NCBI GenBank assembly: GCA_965243695.1
Contig: CBDEWC010000011.1
Span: 1 to 64,000, forward strand
From: JAKVCB01 sp965243695
GTDB taxonomy: Bacteria; Planctomycetota; Planctomycetia; Pirellulales; Lacipirellulaceae
Reading direction: 5' to 3'
Length of the DNA stretch: 64,000 nucleotides
A program made the translations under genes and the position numbers. The stretch's first letter is position 1. Each line of letters opens with the position of its first letter. This document shows, one piece after another, positions 1 to 8,021 of the stretch. Below the pieces are notes generated by a model. That model had not been told where the DNA came from. It saw only the letters and a list, made by a program, of their open reading frames with translations, and did no database searches.

Positions 1-1797
1 GTCTGCGTAACGTTCGAGAAACATGCTGGCCATGTTGCCCTTGTAGATTCGGGAGGCTATCAGTGACGCCCACGACCATACCTCTCCAATCCACTCGCCA
101 AATCCCTGTCTGAGCCAGGTGTGGATCGAACGGTGGATCAGGTCTCTTTCTTCTTCGGTGCCGTTGACGTCCATTTGGCCCAGGGGATGGATGGGCATGA
201 GGTGCGAATGATGCCTGTGCGAGTGCGACAGGGGTGTATCTTTCATGATCATCAGCCCGGTTTGATCTTCCGGGTAGGGCGTGAGATGCTCCAGGATCTC
301 TTCCCACTTGGGGACGTCCGGGTCGCTGAGCCCGAGGATATCCTGGGACTTCAACAGCGACTCGCCCAGAAACCGGACGAGGGCGAGAGAACAGGTCACG
401 TCCCACCCCATCAGGTACTCGAATTCCGGCGAGGAGTCCCAGGGCAGATGGTAGAGCCCATCCTCACCTTTCTCCAGGTAGCCGACGAAGAACTTCATGA
501 ACTCGCGCATGAAGGGGTAGGCCTTGTCCCGGAGAAAGACTTCGTCGGTGGAATAGAGGTAGTGCAACCAGAAGTGGTGGGCAACCCATGGTCCGCTTCC
601 CGTCCAGAAGCTCCATTGAAAGGTGCAGGGAACTGCGGCCCCATTGGGAGCGATGGAGCCGAGTGCCATGGCCCCATCCCAGCCGTAGAAATCACGACAG
701 AATTCCTGAAACCGGGGGAGCATCTCAAAAAAGACGTCGTACAGCGAGTCGCCCAACTCCAGGTGGTTTGAGGTGTAAATCGGCCAGTAGCTCTGTTGTA
801 GGTTCAAATTGAGATGGTAGTCCGGGCCGCCAGTGACCCACACGCCTTGCGTGGTTACGGGAGTCCGGCCCATGGTATTGCAGGCGAGCTTGTACATTTC
901 CACATAGTAGAGGTTCTCCAGCCTGGAATCGGGGATGGTCAAAGCCGATTTGTTCCAATAGTCCTGCCACCAGGAGTGGTGCTGCGCATGCAGGGTTTGG
1001 CTGCCAGATTCCAGGGCCTCGTCCATTCGATTCCTGGCGGCCGCCAGCGGATCGCCATCTGCGCATAGCTCAACCGAGAGCAACAGCGTGAAGTGGCGCT
1101 GGCTTGGGTCCTCCTGCAGCGCCCACATCACGCAGTAGGCTCCGCTATTTGGGATCTGTTGAACGTGCCAGGAAAGGATTCCCTCGCTGCCGGTCTCGGC
1201 CGGGGGATACCCCCAGGCTTGAAAGGTTTCGGCATGGTTTTCTGGCACCTGCACCTGGGAACTGTAGAAGAGCTGGCAGTCCACCTCGGGCGTGTACTTG
1301 AATGTGGCGTCTCCTTCCAGGTCGACCTCCAGCACCAACAGGTTCTTTTGCGCGTGAATAAAGCTGGAGAACCTGGCCTGGCCATGGGGCAGAAAAATGG
1401 TTCCGGCTGCCGTGGCATCAAGCAGGTTGAGCCTTCCCTGGAAGGCCGTTGGTTGTGAGCCAAATTCGAGCCGCATTCCGCCCACGCAAACATTGGTCGG
1501 ATAGGGGATCTCTTGGCGCGTATGGTAGAGCCCTGCTGCCTCCTCAACTTGCCCTTGGTCGAGAAGCTTCCTCAGCGCTTGGTAGTTGCCATCCGCACCG
1601 AAGTCGAGGCTGTCGCGCTGGTCCCAGGCATCCATCCTGTTGAGCGCGAAATGGGTTGGAGCGCCGTCGCCCCATATCACGGCACCAAGGTTGCCGTTGC
1701 CAAGCAAAAACCCCTGCTCCCACTCCAGGGGAGCGGCCTCATAGATCATGTCGTGCTGCTTCAGCAGCGCTTCTATGTCCAGCGGTGTTCTCTGCAT
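1..1797 (-). CDS. GH95-like glycoside hydrolase (partial, runs off the window)
   Basis: One uninterrupted frame runs from ATG at 1797 to base 1 (599 codons) with no stop, so the C-terminus lies outside the window. An in-frame TAG at 1831-1833 fixes the start close to 1797. The N-terminus has the GH95-like layout: a beta-sandwich opening with LLGNGNLGAVIWGDG and LNRMDAWDQR, then an (alpha/alpha)6 barrel containing the histidine-rich SHRHHSHLMPIHPLGQ segment. GH95 enzymes are mostly alpha-L-fucosidases; the substrate here is not known. No signal peptide is visible, so it is probably cytoplasmic. It is the last gene of a minus-strand run behind two PhyH dioxygenases, and it is homologous to the complete gene at 25056-27293. 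Confidence 0.85.
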   Translation of the reverse strand, partial: MQRTPLDIEALLKQHDMIYEAAPLEWEQGFLLGNGNLGAVIWGDGAPTHFALNRMDAWDQRDSLDFGADGNYQALRKLLDQGQVEEAAGLYHTRQEIPYPTNVCVGGMRLEFGSQPTAFQGRLNLLDATAAGTIFLPHGQARFSSFIHAQKNLLVLEVDLEGDATFKYTPEVDCQLFYSSQVQVPENHAETFQAWGYPPAETGSEGILSWHVQQIPNSGAYCVMWALQEDPSQRHFTLLLSVELCADGDPLAAARNRMDEALESGSQTLHAQHHSWWQDYWNKSALTIPDSRLENLYYVEMYKLACNTMGRTPVTTQGVWVTGGPDYHLNLNLQQSYWPIYTSNHLELGDSLYDVFFEMLPRFQEFCRDFYGWDGAMALGSIAPNGAAVPCTFQWSFWTGSGPWVAHHFWLHYLYSTDEVFLRDKAYPFMREFMKFFVGYLEKGEDGLYHLPWDSSPEFEYLMGWDVTCSLALVRFLGESLLKSQDILGLSDPDVPKWEEILEHLTPYPEDQTGLMIMKDTPLSHSHRHHSHLMPIHPLGQMDVNGTEEERDLIHRSIHTWLRQGFGEWIGEVWSWASLIASRIYKGNMASMFLERYAD

Positions 1798-1900
1798 GGC
1801 CCCACTTTCAATCGTCTTTTGGGCGGTCTTCTACTGGTTGACAACGGGCCCGCCGAGGCGCGCGTGCGGCATGTGGAAAGACGCGCCGTCCTGGCGTCGG

Positions 1901-2641
1901 TTAGCCTTCGTCGTAAATTTTGGCCGTGTAGGCGTCGTGTGCAGCTTTGCGTTGCTCGTCGACTCTAGCGCGCGTTCCCTGGTAATTGCCGACAAAGGCG
2001 CGTCGGTCGTGATCGGTACGATTGGGGCCGGCGCGGTGCGGGGTTTGGATGTGGTGAATTGCCGCCCCGCCCTGCTTGACCAGGGCGGGAACTTCGGGGT
2101 TGCGGGCCGGATCCAGTTCTGCAGACAGTTGCTTGCTGAACAGGGGCAGGTTGGTTTCGAAATGGTCCAGATCGCCAAGCTTAAAAGCGCCTTTGCGGTA
2201 ATGCATCGCGCCGTTATCAAGGGTCGCGTCATCCAGGGCGATCCACACCACCACACCATCGGCAGGATCGAAATGAAGGTAGGCGTTGTCCTGGTGGTAA
2301 GGTGTTTCGGTTCCCACATGGGCGTGCTTGTAAAATACTTCGCTGCCAAGTGGCTCTGCCTGCGTTCCCAGGCACGCCTCGACGACCTGCAGTGTGGCGG
2401 GACGTGACAGCATTTGCTTGAAGAAATCGTCGTGGAGCTCAAGGCTGGTGAGGTGCTTGATAGGGCCGTTGTCTCCCGCCTCGTAGAACACATGCCGGGA
2501 TTGCAGGCGGGGTACCACCTGGTCGATATACCGAGTGAGTTCGCGCTGTAGGGTGGTCAGCTCGTCGGGGGAGAGAAAATTCTCGACCAGCACAAATCCA
2601 TCCCGTTGAAAACGGCTCGCAATAGATGTCAGATCTTCCAC
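1901..2641 (-). CDS. Phytanoyl-CoA dioxygenase (PhyH) family protein
   Basis: 246-residue Fe(II)/2-oxoglutarate dioxygenase-like protein. The metal-binding H-x-D is at H116/D118 in TPYHQDNAYLHF; a distal histidine lies in AIHHIQTPHRAG (about 196-202), followed by an arginine (about 213-214) suited to binding 2-oxoglutarate. Length is usual for bacterial PhyH proteins, which hydroxylate diverse small molecules rather than phytanoyl-CoA. The start is GTG at 2641, with GGAAG about 10 bases upstream. It lies between another PhyH gene (51 bp away) and a GH95-like gene on the same strand, which suggests a carbohydrate-related substrate such as a modified sugar; that is inference. Confidence 0.85.
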   Translation of the reverse strand: MEDLTSIASRFQRDGFVLVENFLSPDELTTLQRELTRYIDQVVPRLQSRHVFYEAGDNGPIKHLTSLELHDDFFKQMLSRPATLQVVEACLGTQAEPLGSEVFYKHAHVGTETPYHQDNAYLHFDPADGVVVWIALDDATLDNGAMHYRKGAFKLGDLDHFETNLPLFSKQLSAELDPARNPEVPALVKQGGAAIHHIQTPHRAGPNRTDHDRRAFVGNYQGTRARVDEQRKAAHDAYTAKIYDEG

Positions 2642-2692
2642 TGTTAAAATGCTTCCTTCCTGGGCCGTTTGTTTCTGGGGTATACCCCTGTT

Positions 2693-3601
2693 TTACGACT
2701 CGTTGATTGCATCGGGTGTGCGATCGGTGGTCGTCTCCGCCAACGTTTTCCTGCTTCGCGTTTGAAGTTCGTACAGCGATTGGTATCCCGTGTCGAATCG
2801 CGGGATATATGGCGGAGGACCGGCGCATCGTGCAAAGCGAGCCGGTTTTCCACGAATCTTCCGGTCGGCGTCGATTGCCACGCTTGAGCCGACACATTGG
2901 ATCGGAAACGAATCGGCGGCACGATATTCAAAGATGAGGGTTCGCCGAGGTTTTGATGAACGGTTTGCGTGCGAACTGTGGGGGGTCATGCAGTGCATGA
3001 AAATCACACTGCCGGCTGGCGCTTCCAAGGCAACCGGTTGTCCGAATTGATGCGATTCCAGGTCTTCGGTAATCATCCCGGCAAAATAACCATCCTCTCC
3101 GTGGTGGTCGAAAAAGTGGGTGTGGTGCCGCGGCAGCACGCGGAGACAACCGTTTTCCTGGGTCGCGTCGTCGAGGTAGATCAAAAGGGTGACCAGGTCA
3201 TCGTTGGTGTGAGGGAAATAGGCCAGATCCTGATGCCATTCCACCACCGATCCAACCTCAGGTGGCTTCATGTTCATTTTGCTGTGTTGCAGGTTAATGT
3301 GGGGACCAATGAGCGACTCGACGCAGTCCACCAGCTCGGGGGTGTTGGCAAGTTGATGGAAGGTCTCGTGCACGTCGTACGGATTGTAGATTCGCCGCAC
3401 CATAGGGCGGTCGTTCTGCGACTCGGGTTCCAGCTCGAGAAACTTGCTGTGATCTTCGCTCTGCAGTGCCTCGTCGGTCAGTTGGCCGATGGTCGCGTCG
3501 ACCCGATCGAGCACGTCGGGTCCAAAGAACGAGGGTGCGACCAGGTAGCCTTCCTTTCGGAACTGTTGGACCTGGGCGTCAGAAAAGTTGTGGGCATCCA
3601 T
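2693..3601 (-). CDS. Phytanoyl-CoA dioxygenase (PhyH) family protein
   Basis: 302-residue PhyH-type dioxygenase. The iron-binding pair is H123/D125 in VVEWHQDLAYFPH; the distal histidine is H208 or H211 in TPHSSHANRS, and R219/R220 can bind the 2-oxoglutarate carboxylate. It is only distantly similar to the PhyH protein just downstream (1901-2641), so the pair is not a recent duplication. First gene of the minus-strand run PhyH, PhyH, GH95-like, and divergent from the Gfo/Idh gene at 3806. No clear Shine-Dalgarno precedes the ATG at 3601. Role inferred: oxidation or demethylation of a sugar or related metabolite. Confidence 0.87.
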   Translation of the reverse strand: MDAHNFSDAQVQQFRKEGYLVAPSFFGPDVLDRVDATIGQLTDEALQSEDHSKFLELEPESQNDRPMVRRIYNPYDVHETFHQLANTPELVDCVESLIGPHINLQHSKMNMKPPEVGSVVEWHQDLAYFPHTNDDLVTLLIYLDDATQENGCLRVLPRHHTHFFDHHGEDGYFAGMITEDLESHQFGQPVALEAPAGSVIFMHCMTPHSSHANRSSKPRRTLIFEYRAADSFPIQCVGSSVAIDADRKIRGKPARFARCAGPPPYIPRFDTGYQSLYELQTRSRKTLAETTTDRTPDAINES

Positions 3602-3805
3602 TTTGCGTTACTGACTTGCGTTGAGACTCTTGACACCGGACACTGGACACTTGAAGCCCGGCCCTCAATACCTACAAGTTGACACCAAGGGTACCCGGCA
3701 GGTTGACACCAAGGGTACCCGGTTGGGTGGGAGAGCCAAGGCCGATTTTACGATAACATCAAAATTGCTTTGCGCAAAGCATCAAGCGGTCGATAGGAGT
3801 TGCAC
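3602..3805. promoter_or_regulatory. Divergent intergenic region with a 24-bp tandem repeat
   Basis: Gap between a minus-strand PhyH gene and a plus-strand Gfo/Idh gene. It holds almost two copies of a 24-bp unit (3678-3701 and 3702-3722) that each contain TTGACAC followed by a KpnI-like GGTACC palindrome; a third TTGACAC is near 3629. The repeated TTGACA words look like -35 boxes, but no well-spaced -10 was found, so promoter function is a guess. Confidence 0.4.
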
Positions 3806-4882
3806 ATGCAGAAGAAAGTTCGCTGTGCGGTCATTGGCGCTGGTTGGTGGGGCACCCTGGCACACGTTCCGGCTCTGTTGGGCCATCCCCAGGCGGAATT
3901 GGTGGCCGTCCATCATCGAGACCAGGAGATTGCCGAGAAAATTGCCCGCGACTTTGGAATTCCCCACGGTGTGTCCTCGGTGGACGAGGTCCTTGCCGTC
4001 GATGGCCTCGACGCGGTGGTGGTCAGTTCCACGGTCAATGCGCATTACCCCCAGGCGAAAGCAGCATTGGAACAGGGCCTCCATGTGCTGATCGAAAAAC
4101 CGATGACACTCACGGCTGACCAGGCGGGAACACTGGTTGAGTTGGCAGCCCGACAGGGTGTTCAGATGTTGATCAGTGCACCGTGGCACTACACCGAGCA
4201 TGCTCTCCAGGCGCAACACCTGATCCAATCGGGTGCGCTGGGAGACCTCAAGATGATCAGCGTGTTGATGACCAACTTTTGTCTTGGTTTTTATCGTGGG
4301 TTACCCTGGGATACCATTTTTGGAGAAGCCGACGCGTTTGAGAACGCCCAGCCACCCTATCTCAAACCTGAGCCGTCTGTGAGCAGCGATCCGGCGGTGA
4401 GCGGGGGCGGGCAGATCTACAACCAGATTGCCCATGTCGCCGGGCACCTGGCCTACCTCACTGGCCAGGAACCTGTGGAAGTGTTCGCCCGGTTTGACAA
4501 TTACGACACGCCCGTGGATGTCTTCAATACGCTGAACGTCAAGTTGGAACAGGGGACGCTGGTATCGATCGCAAGCACCGGGGCGACTATGCTATCGGAG
4601 CGGAACTATGAGGCCCGGATTTACGGAACCGACGGTATGCTTTTTATGGAACTGTGGAAGGGAACGATGCAGTATCATGCGGGCGACGGTACGGTGACGA
4701 ATTATCCGAATCTTGCGGACGATTCCATTTACCCGCTGACCGCGCCGGCGAATAACCTGGTTGACGTCGTCTTGGGCACGGCACCAAACCGCTCGCCGGC
4801 GACGCTCGGATGGAGTGCCATGAAATTGATCGAAGGGGCGTGCGACTCGGTGCGCAGGGCCACGAATGTGATCGTGAAGTGA
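3806..4882 (+). CDS. Gfo/Idh/MocA family NAD(P)-dependent oxidoreductase
   Basis: 358 residues from ATG 3806; AGGAG at 3795-3799 sits 6 bases upstream and favours this over the in-frame TTG at 3800. The N-terminal Rossmann fold has GAGWWG (residues 11-16), and the family E-K-P motif with the catalytic-region lysine is at 97-99 (LIEKPMTL). The C-terminal half is the usual alpha/beta substrate and dimer domain. Members oxidise or reduce sugars, inositols and their derivatives. The next gene, a sugar isomerase-like protein, starts 10 bases after the stop, so the two are co-transcribed and probably act in one sugar pathway. Confidence 0.9.
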   Translation: MQKKVRCAVIGAGWWGTLAHVPALLGHPQAELVAVHHRDQEIAEKIARDFGIPHGVSSVDEVLAVDGLDAVVVSSTVNAHYPQAKAALEQGLHVLIEKPMTLTADQAGTLVELAARQGVQMLISAPWHYTEHALQAQHLIQSGALGDLKMISVLMTNFCLGFYRGLPWDTIFGEADAFENAQPPYLKPEPSVSSDPAVSGGGQIYNQIAHVAGHLAYLTGQEPVEVFARFDNYDTPVDVFNTLNVKLEQGTLVSIASTGATMLSERNYEARIYGTDGMLFMELWKGTMQYHAGDGTVTNYPNLADDSIYPLTAPANNLVDVVLGTAPNRSPATLGWSAMKLIEGACDSVRRATNVIVK

Positions 4883-4892
4883 GGTGAATGCG

Positions 4893-5732
4893 ATGAAACT
4901 TAAACTCGCCTGTGCAGATTTTACCTTTCCACTCCTGCCGCACGATGATGTGTTGAACTTGATTGCGGCACTGGGCATTGGTGGCGTGGACATTGGGTTG
5001 TTTGAGCGGCGGTCCCACCTGCAGCCTTCCGACCAATTCAAGCATGTCAGCCGTTCGGCCCGGGCACTCAAGAAAAAGCTCGATTCGCGCGGCTTGAAAA
5101 TGGCGGATTTGTTTCTACAGGTGGATGACGATGGACGATCTTATGCCATCAATCATCCCCAGGCTTCGCGCCGGCGCAGGGCCCGCGACTGGTTTCAGCG
5201 CACACTCGACTATGCGGCCATATGTGGCGCCAAGCACGTCACCATAGGTCCAGGTGTTGTCTTTAAGGAGCATCCCAGGGCACATTCAATGAAGATTGCT
5301 CGCGAGGAACTCGCGTGGCGCATCAAGCAGGCAGCCCCTTACCGGATTACGATGGGTGTGGAGCCGCATATCGGGTCGATCGTGCCACGACCCAAATCGG
5401 CACTCCGCCTGATCGACCAGGTGCCGGGACTGACCTACACGCTCGACTACGCCCACTTCACGCGGGTTGGCATTCCCGATGCTGAGGTTGAACCCTTGAT
5501 CGCGCATGCCAGTCATTTCCACGTGCGAGGTGCACGGCGAGGTTCGCTGCAGGCAACGTTCCGTGAGAACACAATCGATTTTGCCCGGGTCGTTAAGGTG
5601 ATGAAATCGACCGGCTATCGGGGGTACCTTGGCCTGGAGTATGTCTGGATCGAGTGGGAAAACTGCAACCGGGCAGATACGCTGAGCGAGACGATTCTTT
5701 TTCGCGATTACCTGAAGTCACTCAAAACCTAA
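4893..5732 (+). CDS. Sugar phosphate isomerase/epimerase (xylose isomerase-like TIM barrel)
   Basis: 279 residues from ATG 4893, preceded by GAGGTGA at 4881-4887, which overlaps the stop of the upstream gene; a GTG at 4884 is less likely. The sequence has the AP-endonuclease-2/xylose isomerase-like TIM barrel with the usual metal ligands spread along it: E in GVEPHIG, D in TLDYAHF, H in ASHFHV and E in GLEYVWIE. Such proteins isomerise or epimerise sugars or act as dehydratase-like enzymes, and often pair with Gfo/Idh dehydrogenases, as here. No signal peptide. Exact substrate not predictable. Confidence 0.87.
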   Translation: MKLKLACADFTFPLLPHDDVLNLIAALGIGGVDIGLFERRSHLQPSDQFKHVSRSARALKKKLDSRGLKMADLFLQVDDDGRSYAINHPQASRRRRARDWFQRTLDYAAICGAKHVTIGPGVVFKEHPRAHSMKIAREELAWRIKQAAPYRITMGVEPHIGSIVPRPKSALRLIDQVPGLTYTLDYAHFTRVGIPDAEVEPLIAHASHFHVRGARRGSLQATFRENTIDFARVVKVMKSTGYRGYLGLEYVWIEWENCNRADTLSETILFRDYLKSLKT

Positions 5733-5895
5733 ATCATCACAAGCTGCGATCTCCCGAGTCGTTAGTTGCCAGAAATCGAGTATTAACCCACGCCCGAGCT
5801 GTGAGCTACCCGCTGTTCAATGAGCGATCCCTCTCATGTCCAAAATGGGAGCAGGCGCTTCGGTAAAGTCAGCGATCATTGACTAGGAAAACGCT

Positions 5896-7944
5896 TTGGA
5901 TCCAACTATGGCCACACCGACAACCAATCTTTTGCGCTATCATCTGCGGTTTCAAGTGCTGCCCGGCAAAGACGCCCAGGGGGATGCGGCGGTTCTCGCC
6001 CGTTTTTGTGCGGCGCATGGTATTGAGGAAGTTGTGCTGTTTTTCGCCGCCGAAGAATGGAACAACGGACTGTTGTCCCAAGAAGAAGAAGACTTGTGGT
6101 TTGAAACGATCAAGGGTGTCAAAACGGTGTTGGACAAGGCAGGAGTGATTACAAGCCTCAACCCGTGGATGACGGTGCTGCATTGCGATCGGGGACGTGG
6201 CTTCCCTGAAGATCGTCCGTTCAAACCGATGGTGTCGCCCACCGGCAAGGCAAGCCAGTCGTGTGCCTCGTTCGCGGACCCCCAGTGGCGCACTTACATC
6301 AATCGACTTTATGGCCGTTTTGCCCAGCTTGGCTTTCGTGTGATTTGGATTGAGGACGATTTTCGTTACCACAACCACGATCCGCTCGATTGGGGAGGTG
6401 GATTTGAGGAGGAGGTTCTTCATCAATTTGCAGACCGCGTTGGCCAGCAGGTCAGCCGAACCGAGGTTGTCAGCAAGGTACTCGCGCCGGGAGCACCGCA
6501 CCCGTGGAGAACCAAATGGTTGGAGTTGTGGCGTGACATTCAGCTTGAGGTGGCCGAGGGCCTGGCGGGAGCAGTCGCCGAAAACGGCCCCGGCGAAACG
6601 AAGCTTGGGTTGATGAGTTCACTTCCCAGTATGCATAGCGGAGAGGGTCGTGAGTGGCGGAGGCTTTTCGATGCGTTGATGATCAACGGCCAGGTGGCTC
6701 ACCGGCCTCATTTTGGCGGCTACCGTGAGGCTCCGGGAAGGGACCAGGGTGTTTCGATCATGATGCTGGACGTGCAGAAAGGCTTTCGGCCTGCGGGTTG
6801 TGAGGTTGCGCCGGAGGTAGAGAACTTCCCGTTCACCAGTTGGACCAAGTCCGACAGCATGACCTGGTCGGAGATGGGGTTTTGCATGTTCTACGGTGCG
6901 GACGCATTGCTGCTGGACCTGTTTCCGATGTCCGGGAACCGTGCCGACAGGGAGCCGGAATTAGGCACGCTTTTGGATAACAGTCGGCCAGCTTTGGAGT
7001 GGATTTCGGCAAGATTCTCCGGCAGCCTGGAGACCTGCGGCGTTGGCATTCCGTGGGTGGAGGATGCACAGGCCCATGTGCGCACTTCCAAGGGGGAGCA
7101 CATGCAGGAATTCAATGCCTCTTCCTTTGGGCCTGGCCATTTTCTGTTGCCATACGGCATTCCCGTTTCGGCAGGTTTTCAGGAAGTGAACGCTGTTTTT
7201 GGCAGTTTGGCATGGGCCTTTGATGATGAGAAGATCCGCGAATTGCTTTCTGGCGGACTCTTCCTTGACGGACTCAGTGCGGACATACTCTGTGAGCGTG
7301 GATTCGGACCCTACATCGGTGTGACGTCCAAAGGACAGGTGCTTCGAGAAGAAGCCCCGTATTCTGTTGAAAGGGTCCATTCGGAAAAGACGGGGGTTGC
7401 CGAAGGGCATTATTTCAACGCGAATTACCTCGAAAGCATTTATGTGCTGGAACCGTTGGAGGGAGCCCAGGAGTGGACCACGGTCCTCACGCCCAAAAGA
7501 AAACGTTTTGGAGCAGGGGTTGTGGTCTACGAGAACCAGTTGGGTGGGCGCATAGCTACGACCAGTGCTCCCAACCCCGCGTGCCTACCCCGCAGTTTTC
7601 AGCGGCAGACGATCACCCAGGAAATAGTGGCGTTTCTGGCCGGGGGAAAATTCAGCGCAGCCATGGTGCGTGGAACTCCCTACCTGATGCCGATCCATTT
7701 CAAGGGGCAGGGAGGGCAATTTTTGGTGGTTTTTAATGGCGGTCCTGATGCAGCGCGGCCTTCCGTCCATATGGGCGCAGCTGACAGACCGCCCGTTGAG
7801 GCCACACTTCTTGCCCCTCTGAAGGAACCTGTCCAGGCAGGCTTTGATACGGTGAATGTCGATGGTGTCAGTGGTGCCAAAACGGTTACAGTAACTTCTC
7901 GGGACGAACTGGCGTATCGTAGTTTTCTGGTGTTCCAGTGGTGA
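5896..7944 (+). CDS. TIM-barrel glycosidase-like protein of unrecognised family
   Basis: About 682 residues. Two starts are possible: TTG 5896 with AGGAAA 7 bases upstream, or ATG 5908 with no well-spaced ribosome site. I do not recognise a named family. The first 300 residues read like a TIM barrel with alternating strands and helices, including FRVIWIEDDFRYHNH, where the acidic residues could be catalytic; the C-terminal 200 residues look like beta-sandwich. The layout resembles GH42-type multi-domain hydrolases but diagnostic motifs were not found. No signal peptide. It stands between the isomerase gene and a six-hairpin glycosidase, so a cytoplasmic role in oligosaccharide breakdown is likely. 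Confidence 0.75.
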   Translation: MDPTMATPTTNLLRYHLRFQVLPGKDAQGDAAVLARFCAAHGIEEVVLFFAAEEWNNGLLSQEEEDLWFETIKGVKTVLDKAGVITSLNPWMTVLHCDRGRGFPEDRPFKPMVSPTGKASQSCASFADPQWRTYINRLYGRFAQLGFRVIWIEDDFRYHNHDPLDWGGGFEEEVLHQFADRVGQQVSRTEVVSKVLAPGAPHPWRTKWLELWRDIQLEVAEGLAGAVAENGPGETKLGLMSSLPSMHSGEGREWRRLFDALMINGQVAHRPHFGGYREAPGRDQGVSIMMLDVQKGFRPAGCEVAPEVENFPFTSWTKSDSMTWSEMGFCMFYGADALLLDLFPMSGNRADREPELGTLLDNSRPALEWISARFSGSLETCGVGIPWVEDAQAHVRTSKGEHMQEFNASSFGPGHFLLPYGIPVSAGFQEVNAVFGSLAWAFDDEKIRELLSGGLFLDGLSADILCERGFGPYIGVTSKGQVLREEAPYSVERVHSEKTGVAEGHYFNANYLESIYVLEPLEGAQEWTTVLTPKRKRFGAGVVVYENQLGGRIATTSAPNPACLPRSFQRQTITQEIVAFLAGGKFSAAMVRGTPYLMPIHFKGQGGQFLVVFNGGPDAARPSVHMGAADRPPVEATLLAPLKEPVQAGFDTVNVDGVSGAKTVTVTSRDELAYRSFLVFQW

Positions 7945-8021
7945 GGGGTACCGGCCAGGTGACTGCGGACATTTGTTTTTATGCAGAGTGCGGCTGAACA
8001 GGCTGTCAGGAACTCAACCCA

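Noticed and set aside
121..771. Plus-strand frame of 216 codons near the left edge
   Set aside because: It is the shadow of the GH95-like gene, whose minus-strand frame is open over 599 codons with conserved motifs.
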